Below the pieces are notes generated by a model, which saw only the letters and a program-made list of their open reading frames with translations, was not told the DNA's origin and made no database searches. Shown here one piece after another: positions 26,458-33,541 of a stretch of 33,541 bases of DNA (positions are counted from its first letter, which is position 1; each line of letters begins with the position of its first letter). Source of the DNA: Cloacimonetes bacterium UBA5210 (GTDB lineage: Bacteria > Cloacimonadota > Cloacimonadia > Cloacimonadales > Cloacimonadaceae); the NCBI GenBank assembly GCA_002412625.1, contig DHVK01000034.1, positions 1-33,541 on the forward strand, given 5' to 3'. The position numbers and the translations under genes are program-made.

Positions 26458-27216
26458 ATGTATAAACTTGGCATTGACATCGGTTCGCGCAACACCAAGA
26501 TCGTGGTGCTGGATTCTGCTAGCCAAGAGATCATCTTCAGCGCTTACCGTTCCACCGAGATCTCTGCTGCCAGGACAGTTGATATGCTGCTGGAAAGCCT
26601 CGTGGCCAAACTGGGTGAATTGCCCATAGAACGATCCTGCGTTACCGGATATGGCAGAAAGCTATATCCCGCGGCAAGCATCGTAAAAAGCGAAATCACC
26701 TGCCATGCCACCGCTTGTAACTTTCTCTTCCCCACCGCAAAAACCGTTATTGACATCGGCGGACAGGATTCCAAGATCATCACTCTGAATCCGGATGGCA
26801 GCGTCAAAGACTTTGTGATGAACGATAAATGCGCTGCCGGAACCGGAAGGTTTTTGGAAATGACGGCAATTCGTTTGCAATGTGATCTGGACGAGTTATC
26901 CGCTCTTGCCGCTATGTCCGATGCGGTAGTTCCGCTGGGATCTACCTGCGTGGTATTCGCGGAATCCGAAATCATTGGTCTGCTGGCATCCGGACACAAG
27001 GTACAGAACATCGCCCGCGCGGTAAACATGAGCATCGCCAAACGCATCTACGCTCAGATGGCACCCCTCGGCTGCGAAAGCCCAATCGTCTTCACCGGAG
27101 GAGTGGCGCAAGGCAGAGACTTGTCTCACTGCATCTCTGAACTATTAAAAACTCCGCTGTTGATCCCCCCTGATCCCGAGATTACCGGCGCGCTGGGAGC
27201 TGCACTTCTCGCATGA
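26458..27216 (+). CDS. Acyl-CoA dehydratase activase (HgdC/BcrAD family)
   Basis: These homodimeric ASKHA ATPases carry one [4Fe-4S] cluster at the subunit interface and inject an electron into 2-hydroxyacyl-CoA dehydratases or benzoyl-CoA reductases. The 252-aa product has GIDIGSRNTK, GYGRKL, DIGGQDSK and FTGGVAQ for ATP, and the cluster cysteines C125 (NDKCAAGTG) and C164 (GSTCVVFAESE). Length matches a stand-alone activator. The cognate dehydratase subunits are not in the window. The ribosome site is weak, four bases after the peptidase stop. It overlaps the PHP gene by four bases. Confidence 0.92.
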   Translation: MYKLGIDIGSRNTKIVVLDSASQEIIFSAYRSTEISAARTVDMLLESLVAKLGELPIERSCVTGYGRKLYPAASIVKSEITCHATACNFLFPTAKTVIDIGGQDSKIITLNPDGSVKDFVMNDKCAAGTGRFLEMTAIRLQCDLDELSALAAMSDAVVPLGSTCVVFAESEIIGLLASGHKVQNIARAVNMSIAKRIYAQMAPLGCESPIVFTGGVAQGRDLSHCISELLKTPLLIPPDPEITGALGAALLA

Positions 27217-27962
27217 TAAAATACGATTATCATATTCATACTCAATATAGTTACGATAGCAATATCAAAGCTCAGGATTTGATGGCAAAGGCAATATTAC
27301 TGGGATACAAAGATATAGCGATTACAGAGCATCTGGATTTGTTGCCCCAGGAACTATCGGTCTATGGCTTGCCATCTCTGAAGCGCTATCAGGAATATTG
27401 TCTCCAATTGCAGCGCGATTATCCTGAACTAAAAGTGCGCATGGGCATCGAAATCGGAGACTATCACCAGGTACAGAGCTTTGCGGAGGAATTGATCAGA
27501 GAGTTCGACTTCTGCCCCATTCTGGGCTCTGTGCATTTCTTGAGTGATCACACAAATGTGGCCATCCCCCTGGCTGCTGAGCTGGACAAGGATCAAATCG
27601 AGGATTACTATCGCCAAAATCTGGCATTGGTAAGCTCCTGCAAGATTGATATCTTGGCTCATCTGGGCGTTTACAAGCGCTACTACTCTGCCCCGCCGGA
27701 TGAAAGCCATGTGGCAGGTCTGATCGATGAAATCTTCCGTACGATTATCGCCCGCGGCATCGCGTTGGAGATAAACCTCAGCAGCCTGCGCAAGCCATAC
27801 GCAAAGATAATCCCCGAAGCACATCTGATCGGGCGTTACCGTGCCTTGGGGGGAAAGCTGATCTCCATCGGTTCAGATTCGCATCACATCGAGCACTTCG
27901 CGGAAATACCCCACAGCGTCCTAGAAATCAGCAAGTATTTTCTGCCACCACTGCTCAAGTGA
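27213..27962 (+). CDS. PHP-domain phosphatase, histidinol-phosphatase-like
   Basis: The 249-aa product is a PHP-fold metal-dependent phosphoesterase. The metal-binding motifs are DYHIHTQYS (H7, H9), ITEHLD, GIEIGD, GSVHFL, DILAHLGVYKRY and GSDSHH. The overall pattern fits histidinol phosphatase of the HisJ/HisK type, which dephosphorylates L-histidinol phosphate. No other his genes are nearby, so another phosphomonoester substrate is possible. It is the last gene of the long plus-strand series; a 256-base gap then separates it from converging genes, with no clear terminator seen. Confidence 0.85.
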   Translation: MIKYDYHIHTQYSYDSNIKAQDLMAKAILLGYKDIAITEHLDLLPQELSVYGLPSLKRYQEYCLQLQRDYPELKVRMGIEIGDYHQVQSFAEELIREFDFCPILGSVHFLSDHTNVAIPLAAELDKDQIEDYYRQNLALVSSCKIDILAHLGVYKRYYSAPPDESHVAGLIDEIFRTIIARGIALEINLSSLRKPYAKIIPEAHLIGRYRALGGKLISIGSDSHHIEHFAEIPHSVLEISKYFLPPLLK

Positions 27963-28218
27963 TTGGCTGCTGGTCATACGCTGCGATCAGAAAACTCTGC
28001 TGTCCTTGTGATTCCCGAGGCAATTACACATTCTTGCTGCAACTGAGCTAAAACCAGGATTAAGCTGAGATCAAGCTATGCACACACGAGAATAAGGCCT
28101 TTACAACAGCATGAGCTCGGCACAAATGCCAGAGCAATGCCCGGCCTTCTGGGGAGCTGTATCCGCAATCTCTTGCTAATGTGCTAGTTATTGCGGTTTA
28201 TGCCGTGCATCAACATCC

Positions 28219-28797
28219 TTACTGGAGAAAGTCCCTCAATTTTGCCTCAGCGCTTGCAATATCGTCCTTGCAAAGCACTGGGATGGGCTCAGAGTAGTGC
28301 ACAGTTACTTTTGCGAAAGGCTTGGGAAAGCGGAATCTATCCCAGGAATTGAACACCCATTCTCTGTTTGCATCACATGCTACGCCCACAATCGGAATCT
28401 TGCCCAGCAGAGCTAATTGAAACACTCCCGGGTGGATGGTGCCGACCGGTCCGCGGGGACCATCCGGGGTGATACCCAAAGATACTTCTTTTGCCAGCCG
28501 CAGCATTGCCTTTAAGGCCTGAGAGCCCTGCCTGCTGCTCGAACCCCGGATGGGAATATAGCCCAATTCCTTCATTGGTCCTGCGATCAATTCTCCATCC
28601 TTGGATGCCGATATAATCACCGCGATGTGATCCCCTGCTCTCTGTAAACAGCAGAGCATCAAATTTCTGTGCCAAAAGGCATACACCACCGGTTCATGGA
28701 TGGGTTGGTTGTGCACTTCAAAGCGAATGCTCCATCTGAAAAATCTCAGCAGGCTTGCCGCGCTTTTATTGAACAAGCATTTGCCGAGCTTAGCCAT
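28219..28797 (-). CDS. Lysophospholipid acyltransferase, DUF374 family
   Basis: The 192-aa product matches the DUF374 branch of LPLAT acyltransferases: AFWHRNLM with the catalytic-type His, SASKDGELIAGPMKELGY, RGSSSRQGSQALKAM, GITPDGPRGP and IPIVGVACDA. There is a hydrophobic patch but no clear multi-span region, suggesting a peripheral membrane enzyme. Its start overlaps the lpxB stop by 8 bases, so a role in acylating lipid A or a related envelope lipid is a fair inference; other acyl acceptors are possible. It ends the minus-strand operon. Confidence 0.87.
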   Translation of the reverse strand: MAKLGKCLFNKSAASLLRFFRWSIRFEVHNQPIHEPVVYAFWHRNLMLCCLQRAGDHIAVIISASKDGELIAGPMKELGYIPIRGSSSRQGSQALKAMLRLAKEVSLGITPDGPRGPVGTIHPGVFQLALLGKIPIVGVACDANREWVFNSWDRFRFPKPFAKVTVHYSEPIPVLCKDDIASAEAKLRDFLQ

Positions 28798-29938
28798 AGG
28801 TTTTCAGGAGCTGTTCGATGATCTTGGGAACTTCTTTACTGGGCTTTTTTTCGCCCAACATCGCTTTCAACTTGCGCAATTCCAATTGTATCACATCTCT
28901 TCTGGGGCTTCCTATCTGCATCTCCCGGATTTTCTGGTTGATCAGCTCCGGGTTTGCGTCTTTCTGTAACAATTCTGGCAGAATGTCATTGTCCAGTATG
29001 ATATTGGGTAAGCCTATGTGAGACACACGGATCAGGCGTTTTCCGATCTGATACGAAATCGGGTTTGCTTTGTAACAAATCACGGTGGGCGTACCCACAT
29101 ATGCCGCTTCCAGGGTAACCGTGCCTGAAGTGCAGATCAAAACTTCGCAATGGCGCATCATGTCATAGGTATAGCCATCCACGATGTGCAGATTTGGCAT
29201 TCCGGTTCCGGAAAGCATCTGCATGAACTTCTGATGATCAACGGTGTGAGATTTTGAAATCAGAATCTCATACTCGTCCGCGTTCCATGCCTTTGCGGCT
29301 TTCAAAAAAACCGGGAGCATCTTCTTGATTTCATTGTTTCTGCTACCGGGAAAGAAGCCTAACCACTTCTTGTTCGGATTCAGGAGGAAAAACCGGGCAA
29401 ATTGATCTCGTTCCATCTTAAACTCTATTTCTTCGGAGATCGGATGCCCCACATAGCTGCAATTGAGGTTATGGATTTTCAGGAGATCTTCTTCAAAAGG
29501 CAGAATGCAAGCGGTATGTCGCGCACTGGCTTTCAGCTTGAAGATCCGCTCGTGCTTCCATGCCCAAAACTGCGGGCATATATAATATAGCACGGGGATG
29601 CGGTACTCATCGGCAAGATGCGCAATTCGTAGATTGAAGCCCGGGTAATCTGCTAAAATGGCGATGTCCGGTTTGTTCTCTTCAAACAATTTGCGAATCC
29701 GCTTCTGCACTTGCATGAAGAAGCCGATATGGCGGATTACTTCCACAAAACCCATCACCGCGAAGCGATCAAAAGGATACAAGGGCTTCAAACCCTGAGA
29801 TTGCATGCGCGGACCACCGATTCCGATGTGTCTGAAGCGAATGCCTTCTTTGGCCAAGGACTTCATGATCAGTTCACAATGCAAATCCCCGCTGCTCTCC
29901 CCCGCCAGCCAAAATATGGTTACCTCGTTTTTTATCAT
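28790..29938 (-). CDS. lpxB: Lipid-A-disaccharide synthase
   Basis: LpxB joins UDP-2,3-diacylglucosamine to lipid X, forming the lipid A disaccharide at the inner membrane face. The product of about 382 aa has LAGESSGDLHCE, LADYPGFNLRIA, YYICPQFWAWKHERI, YVGHP, FFPGSRNNEIK and SGTVTLEAAYVGTPTVICYK, in the usual order. I chose the ATG at 29938, which overlaps the upstream stop (TGATG) and puts GESSGD at residue 13; a longer frame extends 31 codons into the neighbour but adds nothing family-like. The length equals E. coli LpxB. Confidence 0.95.
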   Translation of the reverse strand: MIKNEVTIFWLAGESSGDLHCELIMKSLAKEGIRFRHIGIGGPRMQSQGLKPLYPFDRFAVMGFVEVIRHIGFFMQVQKRIRKLFEENKPDIAILADYPGFNLRIAHLADEYRIPVLYYICPQFWAWKHERIFKLKASARHTACILPFEEDLLKIHNLNCSYVGHPISEEIEFKMERDQFARFFLLNPNKKWLGFFPGSRNNEIKKMLPVFLKAAKAWNADEYEILISKSHTVDHQKFMQMLSGTGMPNLHIVDGYTYDMMRHCEVLICTSGTVTLEAAYVGTPTVICYKANPISYQIGKRLIRVSHIGLPNIILDNDILPELLQKDANPELINQKIREMQIGSPRRDVIQLELRKLKAMLGEKKPSKEVPKIIEQLLKTYG

Positions 29939-30510
29939 CAGTGAACCGCCATCTTGCCCATCAGCGAAAGCGGAGTAACGATGGCGCTGGCCAAAGAAAC
30001 ACCGATCAGGATATATAACATGGCTTTCCAAAAACCGATGCCAAAGATTCTGGCAGCCAAAGCTCCGGTCCAGCCCCCGGTTCCGGGCAGCGGGATTCCG
30101 ACAAATGTGGTGAGCCCAACCGCCTCATACTTCTCGATCGCTTTGCCTTTGCGCCGGGTGCGGGCAAACATCCATGCTGTGAAATTTGCCCCAACCGGGA
30201 CTTTGCTGATTGTCTTGAAAAACCACTCGATCAGCATTAGTAGAAAAGGAATCGGGAGCATGTTTCCCAATATCGAGAGCCCGACAGCTTCCATCCAGGG
30301 CATTTTGAACAGGATGATTGCCACCGGTATCGAGCCGCGCAGTTCAATCAGCGGTAACATCGATATTATCAACACGATCAATCTGGGGCTAAGCCCTCTC
30401 GCTGCCAGCCAACTCACCGTCGTATCGGCAAATGAAGACGCGTGTAAACTTCCCCACAGCACAAGTAGCAAGGCCGTGATCAGCAGAGCTTTTATCTTTA
30501 TTCTATCCAT
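29938..30510 (-). CDS. Small multi-drug export family membrane protein (COG2426)
   Basis: The 190-aa product is a multi-span membrane protein with about four or five helices. The N-terminal one (7-25) could be a signal anchor. Conserved family stretches are MLPLIELRGSIPVAI, GNMLPIPFLLM and the re-entrant-looking GIPLPGTGGWTGALAA. The family name comes from annotation, and the transported substrate is not known for this protein. GGAG lies five bases before the ATG. It is the first gene of the minus-strand operon ahead of lpxB, which hints at an envelope role. Confidence 0.85.
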   Translation of the reverse strand: MDRIKIKALLITALLLVLWGSLHASSFADTTVSWLAARGLSPRLIVLIISMLPLIELRGSIPVAIILFKMPWMEAVGLSILGNMLPIPFLLMLIEWFFKTISKVPVGANFTAWMFARTRRKGKAIEKYEAVGLTTFVGIPLPGTGGWTGALAARIFGIGFWKAMLYILIGVSLASAIVTPLSLMGKMAVH

Positions 30511-30991
30511 TTATTCTCCAGTCTTATAATCGAAATGCTATTCACGGATTACTCCGATATTTGTCAATCAAAAGAGTCATTTTGCCGCAGGATGCCAGCC
30601 CAGATTCAGATTTACCGATCATGCGCCGGAGCTTTGAAGTTTCTGTGCCAACAGCTGATTTAGAGCTACATAAGGTCGGACATATTCACTGATTCACGAT
30701 ACTGTGCTTTTCTGCGTCCCCCAAGAGCAATGATGACCTGTCATTACTATCAAACAAGTCCAAAACATTTTGAATCAAAATTATGTTCCTGCCAGTCAAC
30801 TAGTTAAATGACTCATCGACTTGAACATCCTTCAAGAGACGACAGGTTACTCTAGAAACCGTATTTTCCTATTTAGAAACTACATTAACACCTTCATAGG
30901 GTAGTACGTGTTTATAGCCACAAACGTTATCCAAGGCAATAATTTGTTCTCCTTAACCGGGCATTGGCAAGACCTATGTTAATGCTCAGGG

Positions 30992-31150
30992 ATGGTATTA
31001 GTGCTGCTTATCTTTGCCCTCATAGCCGCCTCCGGCACGCCTCTTGAGCAGTTCCCGAGCCGGGCTCAGGATATCTTCAGCAGGAGCTCAGAATGCGGTG
31101 AAGAGCATAGCGTGCCTTTGAGCTTAAGCACATCTGTTGCCAGAAATTAG
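30992..31150 (+). CDS. Possible 52-aa exported peptide
   Basis: An ATG at 30992 opens a 52-codon frame whose first 16 residues (MVLVLLIFALIAASGT) look like a signal peptide. A polar remainder with a single Cys follows. Codon choice is similar to the neighbouring genes. There is no well-spaced ribosome site, and it ends about 50 bases before the promoter of the next gene. It could be a real small gene, a remnant of a larger exported protein, or chance. Confidence 0.25.
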   Translation: MVLVLLIFALIAASGTPLEQFPSRAQDIFSRSSECGEEHSVPLSLSTSVARN

Positions 31151-31200
31151 AGGCCAGATTGAATCAGAAGCGGGAGTCTGGATTCCGCTTGTGATTTTGC

Positions 31201-31229
31201 TTGACAATGGCAGGCGCAATGTGCAGAAT
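31201..31229 (+). promoter_or_regulatory. Sigma70-type promoter of the protease unit
   Basis: A perfect TTGACA (31201-31206), a 17-base spacer and a 4/6 -10 box CAGAAT (31224-31229) lie about 78 bases before the ATG at 31307, leaving a leader of roughly 70 bases. Confidence 0.5.
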
Positions 31230-31306
31230 ATCCCCGATTATTGTGAGCATCAGAGCTATCTACGATAGATACCGCTTCTAGATATCACAGATAACCGGGA
31301 GAGATC

Positions 31307-31957
31307 ATGAGAAAGAACTTCGTCTTTGTTTTTCTTTTATTGTGTTGCGGCATGTATGTGCATTGCGCTCCGGCTTCCGGGCAAATCACCCCGGATTTGG
31401 CATTATCGGAGGCTGACAGGGCTTTGCCGATTGTTGGCTTGGACCAGTTCCTGGATATGGTCACTGAACAAAACTTTCAACTCTATGGCTTTGCCGATTT
31501 CGCGGATGTCCACAATGTCAAACCGGGGCTGGCGCTTCAGCTTTACACGATAGACCCGCAAAGCATCCTGCGCTATAGAAGCGGGACCAGCATTGAGGAT
31601 ATCATTGAACCCACCCGGCAATGCTATATTCCGCTGTTGATCCGGGGAAAGCCGCAATGTATGGTTTTGGCGAGCATTGAAGCGGATGGCGCGCTCAATG
31701 TGGTTTCTCTGGGATACGCCAATTTGGCGAGACAGCTCTATGCCGCCTTCAGTTCGGCGGATGTCCATCCGGAACAGGCTCGTTTGGTAGTTGTTTATCA
31801 AGCCCGGGAGTTCTTCCTTTCCGAAAAATCCAGGCCCTATAACCTGTACCCAATCCAGAATACTTATGAAGCGGGACTAATGGCAGAACCAAGCCTGGAG
31901 CTCAACCTCAGCAGAATAAGGGCAAGCGTGGAAACCGCTCTGCAAGAAGGACGTTAA
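31307..31957 (+). CDS. Exported protein of unknown function, paired with cysteine protease
   Basis: I do not recognise this 216-aa protein. It has a clear Sec signal peptide (MRKNFVFVFLLLCCGMYVHCA, no standard lipobox). The mature alpha/beta domain of about 190 aa includes PGLALQLYTIDPQSI, CYIPLLIRGKPQCMVLASIE and ARLVVVYQAREFFL. GGAGAG lies just upstream of the ATG. The stop is one base before the protease gene, so both are made together. By analogy with protease operons such as staphopain/staphostatin or SpeB/Spi, it could be an inhibitor, propeptide-like chaperone or substrate. This is inference from position only. Confidence 0.8.
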   Translation: MRKNFVFVFLLLCCGMYVHCAPASGQITPDLALSEADRALPIVGLDQFLDMVTEQNFQLYGFADFADVHNVKPGLALQLYTIDPQSILRYRSGTSIEDIIEPTRQCYIPLLIRGKPQCMVLASIEADGALNVVSLGYANLARQLYAAFSSADVHPEQARLVVVYQAREFFLSEKSRPYNLYPIQNTYEAGLMAEPSLELNLSRIRASVETALQEGR

Positions 31958-31958
31958 C

Positions 31959-32732
31959 ATGAAAGCAAAGATAACAATTCTCGCCTTCTGCATCCTGCTT
32001 TTCTGGCTATCTGCCTCCGCGACGGTGTTGAATGTAGAGCAGATTATGCAAATCCAAACTCAATGGTGCTGGGCTGCCACGTCTCAGGCTGTGTTGCAAT
32101 ACTATGGCTATTACTTCAGCCAAAACGAAATCGCTCAATATGGCACGATCGGCGCTAATGAATGGAACTGGTTGTGGGGATCATCCACGAATCCGACCCG
32201 AAGGGGCATAGACCTGATTCTGCAGCACTTCGCGCACCTGAGCACATCACGCTACGAACGGAGCCTCTCTCTAAATGAATCAATCTCCAATATCGAAGCG
32301 GACAAACCATTTTTTGTGCGATGGGGTTGGAATACCGGTGGTGGGCACTTTGTGGTAGCACATGGCGTTCAAACCAGCACGATGTACCTGATGGACCCCT
32401 GGTATGGCCCCACGATAAACTCCTACGCCTGGACCGTTAGCGGAAGCGGACACACCTGGACACACAGCCTGACGATGAATACAGCGCCTTTCCTAGAGCC
32501 GGTTGCGGAGCTGCTAATCACCAGTTCAGCCCTTACTGTGCATCTGGCTTGGGAGCCGGTGGATAGAGCGAAATCGTATCTGGTGTATTCCTCGGTTCTG
32601 CCGGATCCTGCGGATTGGGGCACTCCCTGCGCGATTGTCAGCGCACCCGGATGTACTCTGAATATTGGCTCTGCAGAAAAGAACTTTTATCGGGTGATTG
32701 CATCCTCAAGCATGTTGCAAAATAGAGATTGA
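31959..32732 (+). CDS. Secreted papain-like cysteine protease (C39/AvrRpt2-like)
   Basis: The 257-aa product has a signal peptide ending SASA (residue 21). The protease core begins almost at once: QIQTQWCWAATSQAVLQYYG gives Q35 or Q33 and nucleophile C37. GGGHFVVAHG gives H130, and YLMDPWYG gives D146 as third residue. This order and spacing suit small papain-fold enzymes of the C39-like/AvrRpt2 type. The last ~80 residues look like a single FN3-like domain (LTVHLAWEPVDRAKSYLVYSS). There is no room for an N-terminal propeptide, which may explain the tightly linked upstream exported partner. No terminator is obvious downstream. Confidence 0.85.
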   Translation: MKAKITILAFCILLFWLSASATVLNVEQIMQIQTQWCWAATSQAVLQYYGYYFSQNEIAQYGTIGANEWNWLWGSSTNPTRRGIDLILQHFAHLSTSRYERSLSLNESISNIEADKPFFVRWGWNTGGGHFVVAHGVQTSTMYLMDPWYGPTINSYAWTVSGSGHTWTHSLTMNTAPFLEPVAELLITSSALTVHLAWEPVDRAKSYLVYSSVLPDPADWGTPCAIVSAPGCTLNIGSAEKNFYRVIASSSMLQNRD

Positions 32733-32991
32733 ACGATCTGAGAAGATGTAATTGCCGTTTTCATCGCGTAAGGTATATCACCAACACTGCGCAGATAGGC
32801 CTCCCAAGACCCTATCCTACGCTCCATGAATAGGCTATGACAGGGCTATGTGAGGAGTATGAGTCTGTGTGCAGTTTTAGGTGTTTCAGCTTTGGGCTAT
32901 GCTGCCAGTTATCGCTGAATTCGGTGGATTATCAGAGATTGGATTCGGGAGAACCACGAAACCCTTGATTGGCATTCGATTGCCTATCTGA

Positions 32992-33069
32992 AATGGCGTT
33001 CCTATGGAACTAAAATCATAGGGAGGTAATCACATGGGCTATCTATAATGCCGTTCTTATGGTACTCAA
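32992..33069. repeat. Direct repeat of a palindromic unit, 55-base period
   Basis: Bases 32992-33014 and 33047-33069 match at 19 of 23 positions. The first copy contains the perfect palindrome GTTCC-TAT-GGAAC (32998-33010); the second is a degenerate version (33053-33065). They look like copies of a short interspersed intergenic repeat. Confidence 0.5.
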
Positions 33070-33093
33070 TCCTCTGTTTATCAATCGTTATGC

Positions 33094-33113
33094 TCGACAC
33101 GAGGACGTGTCGA
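33094..33113. repeat. 8-bp hairpin
   Basis: TCGACACG (33094-33101) is perfectly complementary to CGTGTCGA (33106-33113) around AGGA. No T tract follows, so it is not a standard terminator. Confidence 0.5.
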
Positions 33114-33210
33114 ATCCTATGGCGCTTGCGGAAATGGGTTATCTAAAGCTAAGTCTGCGTGAAAATAGCTAACCCACTTAAGTCATTATTCATCAATCAG
33201 ATATACTCGT

Positions 33211-33304
33211 GGGTTAGGAGGGTTAGCTATATTCATATAAACTGTTTGTAGGAAGTATATGTATATATAATAGGTTGTTGATAAATAGCTAACCATCCTA
33301 ACCC
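33211..33304. repeat. 20-base inverted repeat with GGTTAG core
   Basis: Bases 33211-33230 and the reverse complement of 33285-33304 agree at 19 of 20 positions, with a 54-base AT-rich loop. Each arm holds two GGGTTAG-type words. Partial copies lie on both sides: ATAGCTAACCC at 33165-33175, GGGTTAGC at 33341-33348 and TCCTAACCC at 33372-33380. The arrangement could be a large stem-loop RNA, protein-binding sites, or ends of a small element. Confidence 0.55.
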
Positions 33305-33541
33305 GCTATGCTTAAATATATGTCTGGCATGCATTTAACTGGGTTAGCACAAATTGCAAGAAAGACCACGATCCTAACCCATAGAGCTGGTGGTGGATTG
33401 GGTCAGAGCTTGAATGAGCTGAAGAAGGAAAACACAGCGGCTGAAACTCGTGGAGCTGATATCAATATATCTCATACAACGGACGGTAATACCCGTATGA
33501 GTCCCAGCGGGACGAAATTGTGCGCCTGTGAGCGATACATA

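Larger units (their letters stand above)
30511..31306. other. Divergent intergenic region
   Basis: There is no clear gene longer than about 50 codons. A TTGACA on the minus strand (30562-30567) could serve the 30510 gene but has a poor -10 partner. The right part contains a 52-aa secreted-peptide-like frame (30992-31150) and a good plus-strand promoter (31201-31229). A few weak inverted repeats are present, none convincing as terminators. Confidence 0.5.
32733..33541. other. Non-coding, repeat-bearing right flank
   Basis: No gene is supported. A 71-codon frame from 33329 stays open to the right edge, but it runs through repeat sequence and resembles nothing known. The region holds a 55-base-period direct repeat (32992-33069), an 8-bp hairpin (33094-33113), a 20-base inverted repeat (33211-33304) with extra partial copies, and a GTCCC-AGC-GGGAC palindrome (33501-33513). 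Confidence 0.55.

Noticed and set aside
27963..28218. Bidirectional terminator between converging genes
   Set aside because: I looked for a hairpin with flanking A/T tracts and found none; only 4-bp stems are visible.
32850..32920. Short frame after GAGGAG near 32850
   Set aside because: It encodes only about 19 residues with the ribosome site too close to the ATG.
33329..33541. 71-codon plus-strand frame open to the right edge
   Set aside because: It has no ribosome site, passes through repeat words and a palindrome, and the translation looks random; a gene continuing past the edge cannot be excluded.

Overview
The window looks like a chromosomal segment of a Gram-negative, anaerobic, amino-acid-fermenting bacterium of the FCB group, most likely Cloacimonadota (Candidatus Cloacimonas-like). 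The evidence is as follows. A 3-keto-5-aminohexanoate cleavage enzyme (kce) keeps the residue numbering I remember for the structurally characterised Cloacimonas acidaminovorans enzyme (E14, H46, H48, R226, E230, D231). Lipid A/Kdo genes (waaA, lpxB) and an OmpA protein imply an outer membrane. A secreted protein ends in a type IX-secretion/FlgD-like sorting domain. The ribonucleotide reductase is B12-dependent, and there is a 2-hydroxyacyl-CoA dehydratase activase. The assignment is inference from recognised families; no database was searched.

Layout. Positions 1-836 are non-coding and rich in degenerate repeats, ending in a strong minus-strand terminator. On the minus strand, 837-5468 holds an OmpA/thrombospondin-3-repeat protein, a possible 46-aa membrane peptide and a large secreted beta-propeller protein. 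A divergent TetR regulator (6001) and a tRNA-Asp with its own promoter and terminator (6918-7085) follow. From 7100 to 27962 every gene is on the plus strand, mostly with overlaps or gaps of a few bases: waaA, amrS, a NusG-domain-II protein, a glycosyltransferase-Ppx/GppA fusion, DAHP synthase, miaB, yicC-type RNase, a small membrane protein, RNase R, murI, kce, nrdJ, a zinc-ribbon membrane protein, apbE, folE2, an M16 peptidase, a dehydratase activase and a PHP phosphatase. A converging minus-strand operon (28219-30510) encodes a small-multidrug-export family membrane protein, LpxB and a DUF374 acyltransferase. After a 0.8-kb gap there is a two-gene secreted unit (31307-32732): an unknown exported protein and a papain-like cysteine protease. 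The last 0.8 kb is non-coding with several inverted and direct repeats.

How the genes fit together. Most products are housekeeping: envelope building (waaA, lpxB, murI, OmpA), RNA processing and modification (miaB, YicC, RNase R, tRNA-Asp), and nucleotide, cofactor and aromatic metabolism (nrdJ, folE2, DAHP synthase, apbE). Lysine/amino-acid fermentation is represented by kce and possibly the activase.

The most novel-looking items are the GT-B/exopolyphosphatase fusion (9681-11612), the protease plus exported partner pair (31307-32732), the inverted-repeat structure at 33211-33304 and the MITE-like inverted repeat at 219-707. Several very small ORFs are recorded with low confidence.
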